Notes under the pieces: model-generated
Database searches by the model: none
The model's input: only the letters and a program-made list of their open reading frames with translations
What the model was told of the DNA's origin: nothing
Made by a program: the position numbers and the translations under genes
Origin: Gnetum montanum
Lineage: Eukaryota > Streptophyta > Gnetopsida > Gnetales > Gnetaceae
Length of the DNA stretch: 64,000 nucleotides
Assembly: GCA_015680685.1 (NCBI GenBank)
Contig: MNCI01026912.1
Span: 346,649-410,648 of the forward strand
Direction: 5' to 3'
Shown: piece by piece, positions 44,745 to 56,910 of the stretch
How the letters are laid out: each line of letters begins with the position of its first letter
Position numbering within the stretch: position 1 is the first letter of the stretch

Positions 44745-44805
44745 TTGACGTTACATACCCGACATTGAGTCATATCGAGCCTACATATATGACCCTCGCG
44801 GTACT
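44745..44805 (+). promoter_or_regulatory. B internal promoter-like block with B-type repeat
   Basis: GACGTTACATACCCGACATT matches, at most positions, the U3 inverted repeat of B itself (GATGTCAAATACCCGACATC). TCATATCGAG and a TATA-like ACATATATGACC follow. It has no GCGATATCGC box of the A type. It stands in the same place as the A internal promoter. Confidence 0.55.
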
Positions 44806-44963
44806 TCCAATTTCATTTTCATCATTTTCCACTAGGGGAGTTATTCAAATTTTCTCTTACAACTCAAAGCTTTACGCACTCATCTTCCCCTTGTAATATT
44901 TATCTCTCTACCACTTTGATTTCTATGCCATTTGAACCCATCTGAACTCAGAGTGTTCAACTT

Positions 44964-44976
44964 AGATGTGGGGGTG
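44964..44976 (+). other. Internal polypurine-tract-like site (B)
   Basis: AGATGTGGGGGTG, preceded by GAGTGTTCAACTT, equivalent to the internal sites of A1 and A3. Confidence 0.5.
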
Positions 44977-45339
44977 ATGCTTGCGTGTGAAACTTGTGCT
45001 GAATTGCTGAAATGTGCAATTGCCTAGAAGATATCATAAGGGTAAGAATATTAAAAAATTTAGGAGTTATAATGAAAAATCACTCAAGTTAATGCCACAA
45101 ATCAAATTTTTCCAACCCACGGACCCATAACCATCATTATAAGCCACATATAAGGAAAAAGGAGCCAATTACGAAGGGTTGTAAAAAGAGATAAATACTT
45201 TTTGGGAATTTTTCTTGAAAATTTTTCTAACTCTATGATCATCTGGATTATGAACTTAATGAACTAAGGTTATGAGTAAGGTATGAACTGATGATAACTA
45301 ACATAACCTTAGTAACACTTGATCTTTCCTTGATTGTAG

Positions 45340-48081
45340 ATGGCCCCAAAGAGAGGTGTTCAAGGTGAACCCTCACAAAGAGCTACTAAGCATTCATGAG
45401 GTGGCCGAGGTCCACAAGGTGAACATGTAGAACACACAAAGCAGGAAGCCAAATCCTTCAGCATTCACCAAGAGGCTCCTACTACTAGACAATCAGTCCA
45501 AGGGGAAGCTGTAGAACCATAAGATCTTGAGCAGGCACAACATCTCATGTTGCCTCCTAATTACTTTGCTACCACTTTAGAAAAGTCCACATTGGCTTCG
45601 ATCATTGTGGAGATGAGCTTCGACCCATTCATGGAGTTTGCTTTAGAAGCAGTTCGAATGTAACTTAAGACATTCCCATTGTGGCCCATTCTATCAAATA
45701 ATGGTGAATGGTACCTAGGTGAAACTCATTAGTTCTGGCACAATAAAGATGAGGGCACCACCATTAACATCTGTGGAGTGAACATCTCTTATTCAATCAA
45801 AGTAATTTCTATGGCTCTCAACCTACCAAATGAACGAGCTAAGGTTGCTCATTTGTCAACCAGATCCAACCTTAAGACCAAGAAATTATGGCTAAGACGA
45901 GCGTATGGCAAGGAGGATAAAATGTATAATGAGATGACTTTGGAAGAGAGAACCTATTTCAAGATCGAGACTTACCACATGTTTCCCATATAAGGGCTTA
46001 ATTGAATTTCAACTTATGTGACCAGGGGAAGTGCCATTTTAATGGATAAATTTGTGACTAACCTTCCCTAATTTTACTTCACCAAAATTCAACAATGGTT
46101 TGAAGAAAAGAAGTTAGGGAAATCAACACTTTCATTCCCTTGCTTAATTACAAGGTTGTGCAAGCATGCTAGGATCCTAGGATATACTAATGATATCCCT
46201 AGAAAGGCTCAAAATGCTTCCTTTGCTAAACTTCTAAAACCTACAACATCAAGAAAGGATCTTGGTGAAGAACAAGAAGTGGAGAAGGAGGCAAATCCAC
46301 AAACAGAAACACAATGTGAGCCTAAGTAGTGTCCACAAACTCAAGCTCCACCACCGTCGCTACTACAAGACTACAAGCCCTCAATGAGCCATCTACAGAA
46401 GATAGCTGAAGCAGTCAACTGGGGAAGCAAGGATGAGTCTAACCTCTTCAGAGTCATAGATGATGTCATACAGCCCATAGTGTCAGTGGACCTAATGTGA
46501 GGGGAGATCTCACTGTAGTCAGGAGGAGAAGGATCCCAATGATCATGACAAATCTCTGGGAACGTTTCATCTTTCCAAGTAACATTGGAAACTGGAGAAG
46601 GTGTCACAATCATGATACTACAACATGAGGATGCGGCAGGTGCAATAGAAGTAATCACAGATCATATCAAAGAATCATTCAACATGCCTATTGTGCCCTT
46701 GATAGATCTAATAGGAGCCAGAGATGCACAAGTGTTGGTCATAAATTTAGTTACTCCTATGGTACATGAGGATGTGCTTGATTAACTACTACAAATGGGC
46801 CAAGTAATGACCATCTTATTCGACATCCCTAGTGATGTCACTGTAGCTCAGTCAAACCTCATCACCACGAAAGAAAAGTTGGTCATGGAAAAAGTTAGGG
46901 CAAAGCATGCAGAAGCAAAAACACAAAGATCACAAGAAGAGCTAGATGCCTTGAGAGCCGAACAATGGGACCTTGTCCATTTTGTTGCACCAAACCAACT
47001 TGAACAATTCAGGACAGAGCAAGTAACTGAGCTGACTAAGGAGAGAGCAGCTACTAAGCAAGAGAAAGAGAAGGCAGTTTGGAATGCCTCTACTACTAAT
47101 GTGCAATCCCATGCATACAAAATGACATTGACCACCATATAAGAAAAGAATAAGCAGCTCACCATAGAAAATGCCAAGTTGACCACTATGGAGGAGCAAA
47201 AGAACATTTTAGAAGAAAGTGTCCACCAATTAAGAGAACAAATGGTGAGGGTCAACCAAGACATAAATAGATTGGCTAAAGAAAATAGAACCCTCTCCAT
47301 GGAGAAGGTCTATGCTATTCACCAGAAGTTAGCAATTGAAATTAATGTGTGGCAAAATGAGGCTAAAAAGCATGAGAAACTAAAAGAGCACTTCCGCAAC
47401 CAAGTTGGCATGTACAAGCAAATCAAAGAAAAAGAAATCTAGATGGCCAAAGCCCACATCAACTCCTTATTAGCCCAAAATCCTAAGTGGCAGCCCATCT
47501 TGGATAGCTATGCCTTGGTCCATCAAGTGGAAGTCGAGAACAAAGACCTACAAATATAAGATCTGAAAGAAGACATGGCATTGGCTAACCTTAGATATGC
47601 CAACCTTGCCATGTTAATAGCAAGTTTCCCCTGAAACAAGCTAGAAAAATAAGTGGCAACCACCTATGCATTATATGAAAAAGAGTTTGCAAATCGAAAG
47701 GATGCTTTGCAAAAGCTACAGGTGGCAAACTTAGAATTAGAGATGGTTAAAGCCAGTTATCAAAGATAGAAGGACATAGCCTCAAACCTAGCTAGAAGAT
47801 TGACTAATTATCATGAACTCAAAGACAAGGCTAGGGCCTTTGAGGAAGAACGACGGTAGTTCACAGCTTGGTATGTGAAGGAAAATCAGATGTTCCCGCA
47901 ACGACCATGTCCTTGGGACATATTGGTGCTAGCACACATCAACTCAGTAGCCTAGAAAATACATGATCCAAGGATAGAGGAGGAGAAGCTGCAAGCACTA
48001 CTTAATCGCTACAAATTCCAACAGCCTGGCGACAAAGGGAAGCAACCCATGGAAGAGCCACCACCTCCAAGCACCACATGA
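45340..48081 (+). pseudogene. B ORF2: 914-codon plant-transposon-protein-like coiled-coil protein
   Basis: One frame from MAPKRGVQGEPSQRA to KQPMEEPPPPSTT and TGA at 48079-48081, with stops but no net frameshift over 2.7 kb. The domain order is the same as A3: globular domain (CGVNISYSIKVISMALNLP, RTYFKIETYHMF), linker, SMSHLQKIAEAV block, then coiled coil from about 46850. The TAG at 47440-47442, just before ATGGCCAAAGC, is shared with C. Length and frame retention show it was a real gene in the ancestor. Confidence 0.78.
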
Positions 48082-48263
48082 GCTTTCCAATTTTTGTTTC
48101 TATTTTATAATAATATGTCCCATTTTTGTACTACACCAATGTGGCATGCAAGAATCAATTGTTTTGTTCATTGTTTAAGTTAATTAATAATCCCATACCT
48201 ACCCAATGTTTTGTAAAGAACTTGTTCCTCATTTTGTTTAACTTGAGGATGAGTTTTCATTCA

Positions 48264-48275
48264 ATTGTGGGTGTA
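48264..48275 (+). other. B polypurine tract
   Basis: ATTGTGGGTGTA directly before the 3' LTR, a weakened version of the A site. Confidence 0.6.
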
Positions 48276-49106
48276 TGATGAGTCATCATTTGTCAAGCCT
48301 CGATGTTGGATACCTGACATCAGAGCTAAGAAGTGATGTCAAATATCTAATGTCATATCTTTTGGACTAGCCTATAAATACAACACTTGGGCACTTGGAT
48401 GAGACAGTATGTAGAATGTATGAAGTAGGGAGAAAGTTTTACTTTTCAGTTTCTTTTCCTTAGAGTTTGTTATTCCTAGTGCATNCAATGGACAATGGAA
48501 AGTGGAATCTAACTAGCCTACGTGCGATGGGTATCCAGCCTTAATCGTCCATATACATCTTGGACTTCGTGAGACTACTTCTGGGATTGGCAAGTGTATT
48601 TCACTGGGTGTGCCCAACAATACACTTCTGGATTATCAAGTATCTACACTTAAACGCTCGTGATTAAGGCTTACGCATTCTGCTTAATAACAAGAATAGT
48701 AAATAGTAATAAATGGAAACATTGTAACTAAAGAAAGCAGTAAATAATTAACAATTAAAAGCAATAATAATTTAAGCAGATGCTACAATGATGGGAGTAA
48801 TCTTGATCTTTATTACTAGTCATGTAACATGTTCAAGTACGTCACACTCAAACAAAGGTGTTGTACGATTACAAACATCACATTGTGGGCATGCACTAGG
48901 AATAACAAACTCTAAGGAAAAGAAACTGAAAAGTAAAACTTTCTCCCTACTTCATACATTCTACATACTGTCTCATCCAAGTGCCCAAGTGTTGNAGCAT
49001 AGTAGTCTAGATACCACAACTAGTCCCATCCACAAAATTTGACTAGATTGTGTGTGAATGCTTGTTATTCGTATGGTTGAGCATATGGGTACCTCATCGC
49101 TCATCA
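48276..49106 (+). repeat. B 3' LTR, with an inverted middle piece between single Ns
   Basis: It starts TGATGAGTCATC and ends ATCGCTCATCA before ctaat. The part between the single Ns at 48485 and 48995 reads as the reverse complement of the matching 5' LTR part. It includes a 110-bp inverted copy of 48371-48480 at about 48885-48994. This is most likely a wrongly oriented contig in the assembly. Confidence 0.8.
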
Positions 49107-49111
49107 CTAAT

Positions 49112-49421
49112 AAATTTTCAGCAAGATGGTTGGGTCCATTTCAAATCAATAAACAATTATCAGAAGACACATACAAGTTGTCTAGATTAGTGGATTGGAA
49201 TTGTAGCTTCCATATAATGTTTTACATATAAAAAATTACTTTGGGCAATCATCCACAACTTTATATATATATATATAGTGTATAATAATAACATAATGAC
49301 AATAATAATATTAAGTATACATAGTAGTAAGTAACAAATTTTATATATAAGATTTTAAAACATATATACTTATTAATAATATATAAATTAAAATAATATA
49401 TATACATGCTTATATAATATC
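49112..49421 (+). pseudogene. Tat-like integrase C-terminus after element B, and AT-rich tail
   Basis: FSARWLGPFQINKQLSEDTYKLSRL (49118-49195) continues the integrase C-terminal domain cut at 30628. A TA-rich stretch (49261-49420) follows. Confidence 0.7.
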
Positions 49422-50238
49422 TGATGAGTGGCGAGGTACCCCTACACTCCACCATACGAAACGAGCGTACACGCGCGATCCGGTCGAACTCCGCAGACTA
49501 AATGCCTTAACGCCACAAGAAACACTTGGGGTTAATCGTTCGTTGTCTTCCCAGGCTTGCTTGTCTGTGTCACGGTGTATGGTTAAGCAAGTCTGAGGTA
49601 TGTGATTTTTTTGGTATTTTTGGCTTATNNNNNNNNNNNNNNNNNNNNNNNNNNNNNNNNNNNNNNNNNNNNNNNNNNNNNNNNNNNNNNNNNNNNNNNN
49701 NNNNNNNNNNNNNNNNNNNNNNNNNNNNNNNNNNNNNNNNNNNNNNNNNNNNNNNNNNNNNNNNNNNNNNNNNNNNNNNNNNNNNNNNNNNNNNNNNNNN
49801 NNNNNNNNNNNNNNNNNNNNNNNNNNNNNNNNNNNNNNNNNNNNNNNNNNNNNNNNNNNNNNNNNNNNNNNNNNNNNNNNNNNNNNNNNNNNNNNNNNNN
49901 NNNNNNNNNNNNNNNNNNNNNNNNNNNNNNNNNNNNNNNNNNNNNNNNNNNNNNNNNNNNNNNNNNNNNNNNNNNNNNNNNNNNNNNNNNNNNNNNNNNN
50001 NNNNNNNNNNNNNNNNNNNACAACTTGGGTTCAGGTTACAAGCTGCTCGAATAAAGAGCCGTTCACTCTAGGACTCCTACTGCGGGCACATGGGGAAAAA
50101 TTCTAACTCTGGAGTGATCAATCTGCCAGAGCTTCGCTACACTAGCCAGGATTGGGAAATGAAGGGAGTGCCGCCTCTTATTTATAGATATGGCGGCGCG
50201 ACGCGATATCGCGGCCTAGTGTAAACCGCGTCTCATCA
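49422..50238 (-). repeat. Antisense solo LTR 2 (same subfamily as solo LTR 1)
   Basis: Flanked by atatc (49417-49421 and 50239-50243). Its two visible ends match solo LTR 1 closely (50020-50190 versus 32200-32370). It has only one half palindrome box (50203-50212), so the U3 array has contracted. Ns fill 49629-50019. Confidence 0.88.
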
Positions 50239-50243
50239 ATATC

Positions 50244-51417
50244 TAATCATAATATGTGTGTATATCATATACATATACTAAGACATGTATATATGATATA
50301 ATAAAATATGTATACATAAGAGTATTATTTAAATTTAGAGTGTTAGTTTAAAATTTAAAATTACATTATCTTTAGTAATCATTACTTGTTATGTGTGTTA
50401 ACTATACTTTAGTGGGAGTGGTGGTTTAGATAACCACATAATGGAAGATTAATTTAAAACAAACACATAATGGAAATTAATTCTATCAACCGTATGCTAG
50501 TGGGAAGTAAATAAGCCACAGTTGAGTGGGAAAGTTGGTTATTTGAATAATGGGAATTTCACATTTTTCTTACACCATATAAAGTGTTGTGCTTTGCTTG
50601 AAAATACATCTTCCAATTCAACACTTAAGCAAGAAAGGCAAGTGAAATGTTCTTAGTTTGAAGTAGAAAATGAGCTTAAGAGAGATGGCAACAAGAAAGC
50701 TTTTTATTCCATATGTAATGAGATGTTGCCCAAAGCATGCCATGAGAGCCTTTTGCAAGGCAACCACTCATGGTGCATTATCAGAAAGTCCATTCTTACT
50801 CTAGCTTTTGGATGAATTTAGCTTTCTCATCAGCGGCTGCTCCATCCATTCAAATGTTTGGGGTAGCTTTCATTAATGCACCACTAAAGCTTAACACCAA
50901 GGAGAGTCCAATCAAGATGATTCTTGGGGAGAGGCTTTCATGTATCAAGATATAAAAGCAACTAGGTATGAAGAGTCTCACAAATCAGCAACTAAAGAGT
51001 TAGATGAAAAGAGATGGATACAGTTGCTGGAAACAATGGTGAAACAAAAGAGGCTGAAGCTTCAGCAAGGCAAGCAAAAGAAAGAAGAGAATTCATCACC
51101 ATGGAAATGAAATATGAAAGAGTTAACAACATGAGGATTCCTAAAAGGATTACCTTAACTATTATCTTTCCACCTATAAAATAGTTTGTATAATACTTTG
51201 TTTGTACAATTTCCTAATTTTATTAGGAGTAAGGCTTTTATACCATCAACCCTTAAGTTTGGTGGAAATTTTCTGAAAAAAACAATTTGTGGTTTTTGTA
51301 AAAATGTTCAATAAATTCTTGTTTTGGTGATGATTAATTTATTTTGGTGATGATTTAATTGGTAAATGATCTTAAACATCTTAAATCTTTAAGGAATTTG
51401 AGAAGGGGGCTAAGAAA
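50244..51417 (+). other. Tat-like element 3' internal region and polypurine tract
   Basis: AT-rich DNA between integrase and 3' LTR. A short readable stretch (MATRKLFIPYVMRCCPKHAM, 50684 onward) has no family I recognise. The region ends with a purine-rich GAGAAGGGGGCTAAGAAA (51400-51417), the likely polypurine tract, directly before the 3' LTR start TGTTGTCCC. Confidence 0.6.
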
Positions 51418-54362
51418 TGTTGTCCCATTTATACCATTTGATGAAGTAGATTTTATGAAATAATGCTGAAAATTAAATTGTATAATATGAAATAATGTAT
51501 AATCTAACATTTTATTGATCATTGGAAGATAACACGCCAACATACAAAGAATTAAGCAATAGTATGAAACATGGTTAAATTAGGGAAAATGAATGGAAAG
51601 TACTTTAAGATTAGAACAAAGTGTGTTCATAATTTCAGAGTAGAAAACCAAAGGTATGATAAACAAAAAGGAATTAATGAAAGCTTAGTTTTAGCTGAAG
51701 AAAGGAAAATTGCAGTAAGAGTTTCGAGCCAAAGAATATAAAATTTGTGGTCTTCCTATGTAAAAAAAAATATATAGTAGCTATGGAACTCCACACTAAG
51801 ATTCACTTCTACCTAGCAGTGAAGTCATTGAATATCATCAAATTGATTGAATATACCCATTTTTACTCCATATATGGGATCATTTTGCACACAAAAATCT
51901 TGCAACCAGCAAATATTTGGTAATATTTTGGCATTTTAAAACATTCCAGCTTTTTAGCAGCAGAAATGATCAAGATTCTTCTTTCACTCACGATTGTTTA
52001 TCAACTTTGGGTCAATCGATGATGAATTATGACCACGGTTGGTAGAGTTCCTCAGGTAATAAATGTTTCGTTTTAATAGCTATGAGGAAAAGGCCAAACC
52101 AATATGCTTGTTTTATTTAAAAGAGAGAGAAATAATAAGAAAAGGATAAATATATATATATAATATAAAAATATTCCTATACCCTCAGAATTTGGTTAAG
52201 ACTGTACACAAGCCCTGCAACTCGTGAAAGAAGGAGCTCTGAAAGATTAGCATCTGGATCTGGGTGAAAGAAATAACAAGGCTACTGTAAATTATTAAAT
52301 ATTAAATTTGCTATGCAGCACAAGCCGCAGTGGAACTGGAAGCAAACCAGAATCACAAGATCTACTGAAAATGAGCAGCGTCTAGGACAGCAAGCAATAG
52401 CCCTCATGACAAATCTTTGTTTCAATGTTAATGGAGTCGTGCGAGTGGCTTTCACGTTTTTTTTTTCTTTTTTTTTGTTCATGGTGATCAAGCCGCATCT
52501 AGGGTTTAGTGGGCTGTTGCTGCCATGGTGACGCTGAATCTGCTTCTAGAAGCAGTGCAAACCTGCAAACCCTCAATTCAACTAAATTTACTCCTTTGAC
52601 ATCCATCGACCAATGACGCGGCCGAGCAACTCTTTGGCGCCTCTGCCGCGTGCTGGGTGGGCACCGACGACATTGGATTCGGGGCTTCCGAGCACAAACC
52701 ATCGTAGCTGCCCATATTCTCACCAAACGGCATCCAGCAGGCACCCGACACCAGTGGAAGCAAGGCCACAACACCCTAACCACAACAACATTTGAGAGCG
52801 GTTGCCAAGGAAAAAGGGATGCAACACACAAACGGTGCAACGTGTCTGGCTACAAACCTTCATCTTTGCATGCATGACGCGGTGGAATACAAACCCTTGT
52901 CCACGCAATATGCTTGGGATTATCGTGGACCATCATAAAATGAAAATTTTGATTAACTTGATACTATGCCAAAGACATAGCATAAGAAAAATATACCGGC
53001 GTAAAGTTATAATTTAAGTTTTTATAATAATTTGTATAAATAAAAGGAATGTTATCTTTGAAAAGGGAGGAGATTATTCAAGAGAAAACTTGCCAACTTT
53101 GGTTCAAATTTCTCGTAACTTCCTTGATATTGGTAAGGTTGTAATTCTCAAGACCAACTATGGCTTGATTTTCTTGTAACTTTTTATAGAAGTTATAACT
53201 TCCTAAGCTGGTTATGAATAAATTTTCTAGATATTTGTTATTCACCTTAACCTTCCTTGATGATTGTAACTACCTTGAAACCACTACTTTGTTTTAATTA
53301 TGTGAGTAAAGCATGGATTGCTAAAGACATCAATTCAACTACTTTGTTTTAATTATGTGAGTTTCTTTTCTTCCCATTTTGTTTTAGTTTCTTAGTTGAT
53401 GGTCCAGATATTATTGTGTTTGGTATTTAATTTTGGAATTTTCCAAATTATTCTTATAGCTCTCTTTTTGCACAATATTAGACTTCTATTAGTTTTGCCA
53501 TATAAGAGCTTATGTTATCTTAGAAAAGCATACAGTTTTAGTCTTGTTTTAGAAAAGGGTACTTTAATAGAAATGTCTTGTTTTAGTCTTGAAGGTCTAG
53601 GAAAATCTTTGATACCTTGACTTAAAACAGCTTCATTTTATTTAAAGTTTATTGCCTTTGAATTTCAATCTTGAAATTGTCAAATTTTTCTATTAGCTCT
53701 ATTATTTGCAATTCTTGACAACTGTACTTGTTTTTTACAAAGTGTTTTGGTAGTGTAATAAGATTGTCTTTTATGAAATTGCTTGTTGGGTCAAAGAGTT
53801 TGGATAATTCATAATATTTAGATTGAATTATAATAGCTTTATTGCAATATGTTTCATCATATTCGATTTATCTTGCCTAAATGTTTGGGATTCACACAAT
53901 TCTACTTTCTTTTCTTTTCTCTTTCTAAATCCTTTGAATCTCGCTCTATTTCTAGTTTTCTTGTGGAATTCTATCTAGGGAAAATTAGGAATAGACTAGC
54001 TGAATTTTGCTTAAGCATTTTTGTAAAATTTTATGTGTTTTAATTAGCGTACTATAAGGACTATATAGACTAAGTAATTTGACAAAATAGGAATCCCTAA
54101 TAACTCACATTATGTGACAAAGCTAGCTAAATTTCTTTATGATAGTCAAACACATACCAAAGCATTTCAACATTCACAACAGCAAACACATAATCACATT
54201 TAATTCATTTCATAACCACTAAGTTTATTTGAAGGTATACGAGCCTTGGTGTTGCTAGAAGACTAGTAAGCACCTAAACCTTGTTTTAAGGAACACTTCA
54301 TTTTCGTTGACTCCAAGTCACAAACCAAAGGCCGAAATGTTGGTGGTCCCAAACGGTTTCCA
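51418..54362 (+). repeat. Tat-like element 3' LTR
   Basis: About 2.95 kb, aligned with 22376-25269. It holds a GC-richer block at about 52490-52930 that looks exon-like on both strands, but without a shared ORF in the other LTR. The exact right end (TTTCCA at about 54362) is uncertain. Confidence 0.75.
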
Positions 54363-54731
54363 AAAGGTAGAAACTGCAATGAGCTGTTGGCCTAGTCGTA
54401 AGACTCTTGATTTAAAAGTTCCAAGTCATCAAAGAAGAACTTAGTTTTTACTATGAATGAGGACAAGCTCTAATTTATTTCTTTACAGATTATTTCTTTG
54501 CAATACATTTTACATCATGCCAGATTTATCATCAATTATAATTGATTTCTCAAGGATTAGAGAGAATAAATATCATTCCAATATTTCAAAAATGTAGTGT
54601 ACCTATAAATTTTAGCATTTCAATAGAAGAGCCAAGTAATGGTTTGCTAGATTTTGTTGGTATAAACATATTGAAATCATTGTACATTATTACGTGCAAT
54701 GTGATGAGCAAAAGACTTTGTAGATTAATTG

Positions 54732-55000
54732 AGTTGCTTTCTCACAATCATTATTAAAACTAAAATTGAAACTGAATTTTATTCCGCCCAAGGAGACCCA
54801 AGAGGATCTATTGGACAAATGAAATATACAAAGCATGAGATTTAAATATATCATTTAGCAAGTTGTAGTTGGATTGCTTTCTCACAATCATTATTGAAAT
54901 TGAATTTTATTTCATCCTTGGAGACCCAAGATGATCTATTGGATAGATGAAATATACAAAACATGAGCTTTAAATATATCATTTACAAAGTTGCCAAGTG
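54732..55000 (+). repeat. Two-copy tandem repeat, period about 140 bp
   Basis: TTGCTTTCTCACAATCATTATT starts each copy (54733 and 54873). GGAGACCCAAGA, GATCTATTGGA and GAAATATACAAA recur in the same order with small changes. Confidence 0.75.
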
Positions 55001-55079
55001 TTCTTGGTTGTATCTTAAATAACTCAGCAAGATTATTGACTATAATATTCTATTTTCTTTGAATTTCTTCCATATACTG

Positions 55080-55165
55080 GTATTGAAAAAAAATATGATT
55101 TTCATCTTCAATGGTGTTGCTATCACAAAATCTACAAATTCTTTCTTCCTATGGAATGTTGTAGC
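55080..55165 (-). pseudogene. Fragment resembling an RT-associated zinc-binding segment
   Basis: On the minus strand, EERICRFCDSNTIEDENHIFFQ has the C-x2-C ... E-D-E-x-H arrangement seen after reverse transcriptase in some non-LTR elements. An upstream stop and no neighbouring RT make it a fragment at best. Chance resemblance is possible. Confidence 0.3.
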
Positions 55166-56641
55166 GTCATTATTAAGATATAGATGTCCCATCATAAAAC
55201 TAACTTCCCACGAGAAGCTTTCTTTAGCCAAGTACAAAAGATAAAGTGAATGCAATAACTAGAGAACTTTCATGAGAATGGAAAGATAAAATTGAATATT
55301 AACAAAACAAGTCTTAAATTATAAAACTAATAAAAGAAATTATAATTTTCATCTAAATCATAAACTTGGTATTTGAATGCATTTAAAATTAAGTGGAAAC
55401 ATTGTATTTCATAATGAATCAGTAATAGCTAGAAGGCTTTTTACACAACATACAGCCAATGTATCAATCACAATATTTGAAATTTTGAACAATTGTATGA
55501 CCTATAGTATCGTATAATTGTATAGTTGGGACCCAAGCCTTGATACTAAATCTTGAAAGAATATTGAAAAATTTGAAAAGAAAAAATCTTGTTTAGCCAA
55601 AACTCAAGTTCTGTATATAATACTTTTGAAAGCTAAAATGTTATCATTTGAAGTTAAGGCAAAATATTAATTTTTATCTAGAGAATAACATACCAATAAA
55701 ATCTTATCAACAAAAATGATATTACAAAGAAAACCTATGGTTACAAAGTACTAAAAATTTCTAATGAAAGGATAAATTTGGAATAGAGTTGAAACATTGG
55801 TAAAGACAATTTTGAAGATGAAATTTGATTGAAAAATAGACCATGTGGGTGAGAAAAATAACCCATTTTTATTTTCTTCATTATGAATAGCAATTGCTAA
55901 TATTAGTGACTTTACAATGACGTAGCTAATTGAATATTCAACATAATAACCACCCAAAATGAAACACAAAACCAACTGAAACTTAAATTTCATTGGCAAA
56001 AATTAATATAAAACAAAAAACCTTTATGTAACTAACTATTCTTTTATCTAAGTAAATGATAATTATTAAAGTAAGAATAGGATCACATCAAGTGAAAGTT
56101 AATGTGCAATAGGAATGTATAATTCATCACAGCAACAAACGGCATAAATGAGCAACATATGTTATTAAAATATTGTGGAATAAATTTTTCATAAGAGACA
56201 AATATCAATAACTTTGTAAAAATTATTTCCATTGCTAATTTTATTTCTACATATATAAGAAATATTTAAACTACCTAAATATTAGACACATCTAATTATT
56301 GTTCCAATGTATTTTATACAAACTAATCTGTCAAACATATATTTTGGGTCTAAAGAGAGATAATTAATTAATATTTAAGAAAAAATGAGTTTCCACAAAA
56401 TTTAAATATTTTAAAAAATCTCAGCAATCTTTGATACAAGCCTCGTACGTTGTAGCGTCCCAGATAATAACATGTACAGTTCCCTTTGAAAATAACATCA
56501 ACCTATCCTGTCAGGAAGAGTGGGTACAAAATCAGATATATCTCGGCTGTACTTCTTTGCATGAGAAGGGCAGACCAAGATTGAGTGGCAAAGCCCAAAG
56601 ACTAAAAAATGAATGAAATATGACGATTATCCAAACTTTGA

Positions 56642-56748
56642 TCAACCACAAGAGTTTGGCTTATTGTAAGCAATATCAGCAGCAGATGTGTCCATATCAT
56701 TCAAACCAAGCTCTTCGTTTTGTTGCCATGATCTTTCAAACTCTTCAA
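56642..56748 (-). CDS. ZPR1: ZPR1-type zinc-finger protein, last exon
   Basis: This exon encodes the C-terminus FEEFERSWQQNEELGLNDMD then TSAADIAYNKPNSCG and a stop (TGA, 56644-56642). N-E-E-L-G-L-N-D-M is the hallmark end of the ZPR1 family, proteins with two zinc-finger/A-domain modules that act in the nucleus and cytoplasm and bind eEF1A. The acceptor TTTGCACAG/TT is good. The phase fits the exon at 56911-57016, joining K-F-E-E-F-E-R-S-W. No damage is visible. Confidence 0.88.
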
Positions 56749-56910
56749 CTGTGCAAATACATGATGACTTAATTTTAACTTTAATTGCAATAATAGAATT
56801 CATTAATGCAAGTCAACAAAATAAGTATTGGAAAAGGATTACCAAAAGTTTGAATCTGGTTCAAAGTTAAAACCAAAAGCACATGAACATAAAGAAGATT
56901 AAAATCTTAC

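Larger units (their letters stand above)
43480..45339 (+). other. B inter-ORF non-coding region
   Basis: About 1.9 kb with no gene, alignable in blocks with A3 34537-36490 (ATTAATAAGAGGTTCTTACC near 43731; GTGTGACATCAAGGG near 43762). The structured RNA candidate, internal promoter-like block and internal polypurine tract are listed separately. Confidence 0.75.
30629..49106 (+). mobile_element. Element B: pol-less Athila-like element inserted in the Tat-like integrase
   Basis: It is bounded by target duplication ctaat (30624-30628 and 49107-49111). The 5' LTR (30629-30833 and 40238-40883) is split by A3. It then has a primer site, ORF1, inter-ORF DNA, ORF2, polypurine tract and 3' LTR. Layout is the same as A, but U3 and the internal promoter carry a different palindrome. 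No pol is present. Confidence 0.9.
22376..54362 (+). mobile_element. Tat-like Ty3/gypsy element with 2.9-kb LTRs, carrying nested insertions
   Basis: Two related 2.9-kb repeats in the same orientation (22376-25269 and 51418-54362) flank a primer site, gag, protease, RNase H, RT, second RNase H and integrase. A purine-rich tract precedes the second repeat. Element B (30629-49106) splits the integrase reading frame; the integrase resumes at 49112. A solo LTR lies at 49422-50238. Net length without insertions is about 12.7 kb. All coding parts are dead. It is the oldest layer of its nest. I could not find a clear flanking duplication. Confidence 0.85.
54363..56641. other. AT-rich intergenic DNA downstream of ZPR1
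   Basis: No complete gene. It holds a two-copy tandem repeat of about 140 bp (54732-55000) and a minus-strand cysteine-rich fragment (about 55080-55160), listed separately. The rest shows nothing I can name. Confidence 0.5.
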
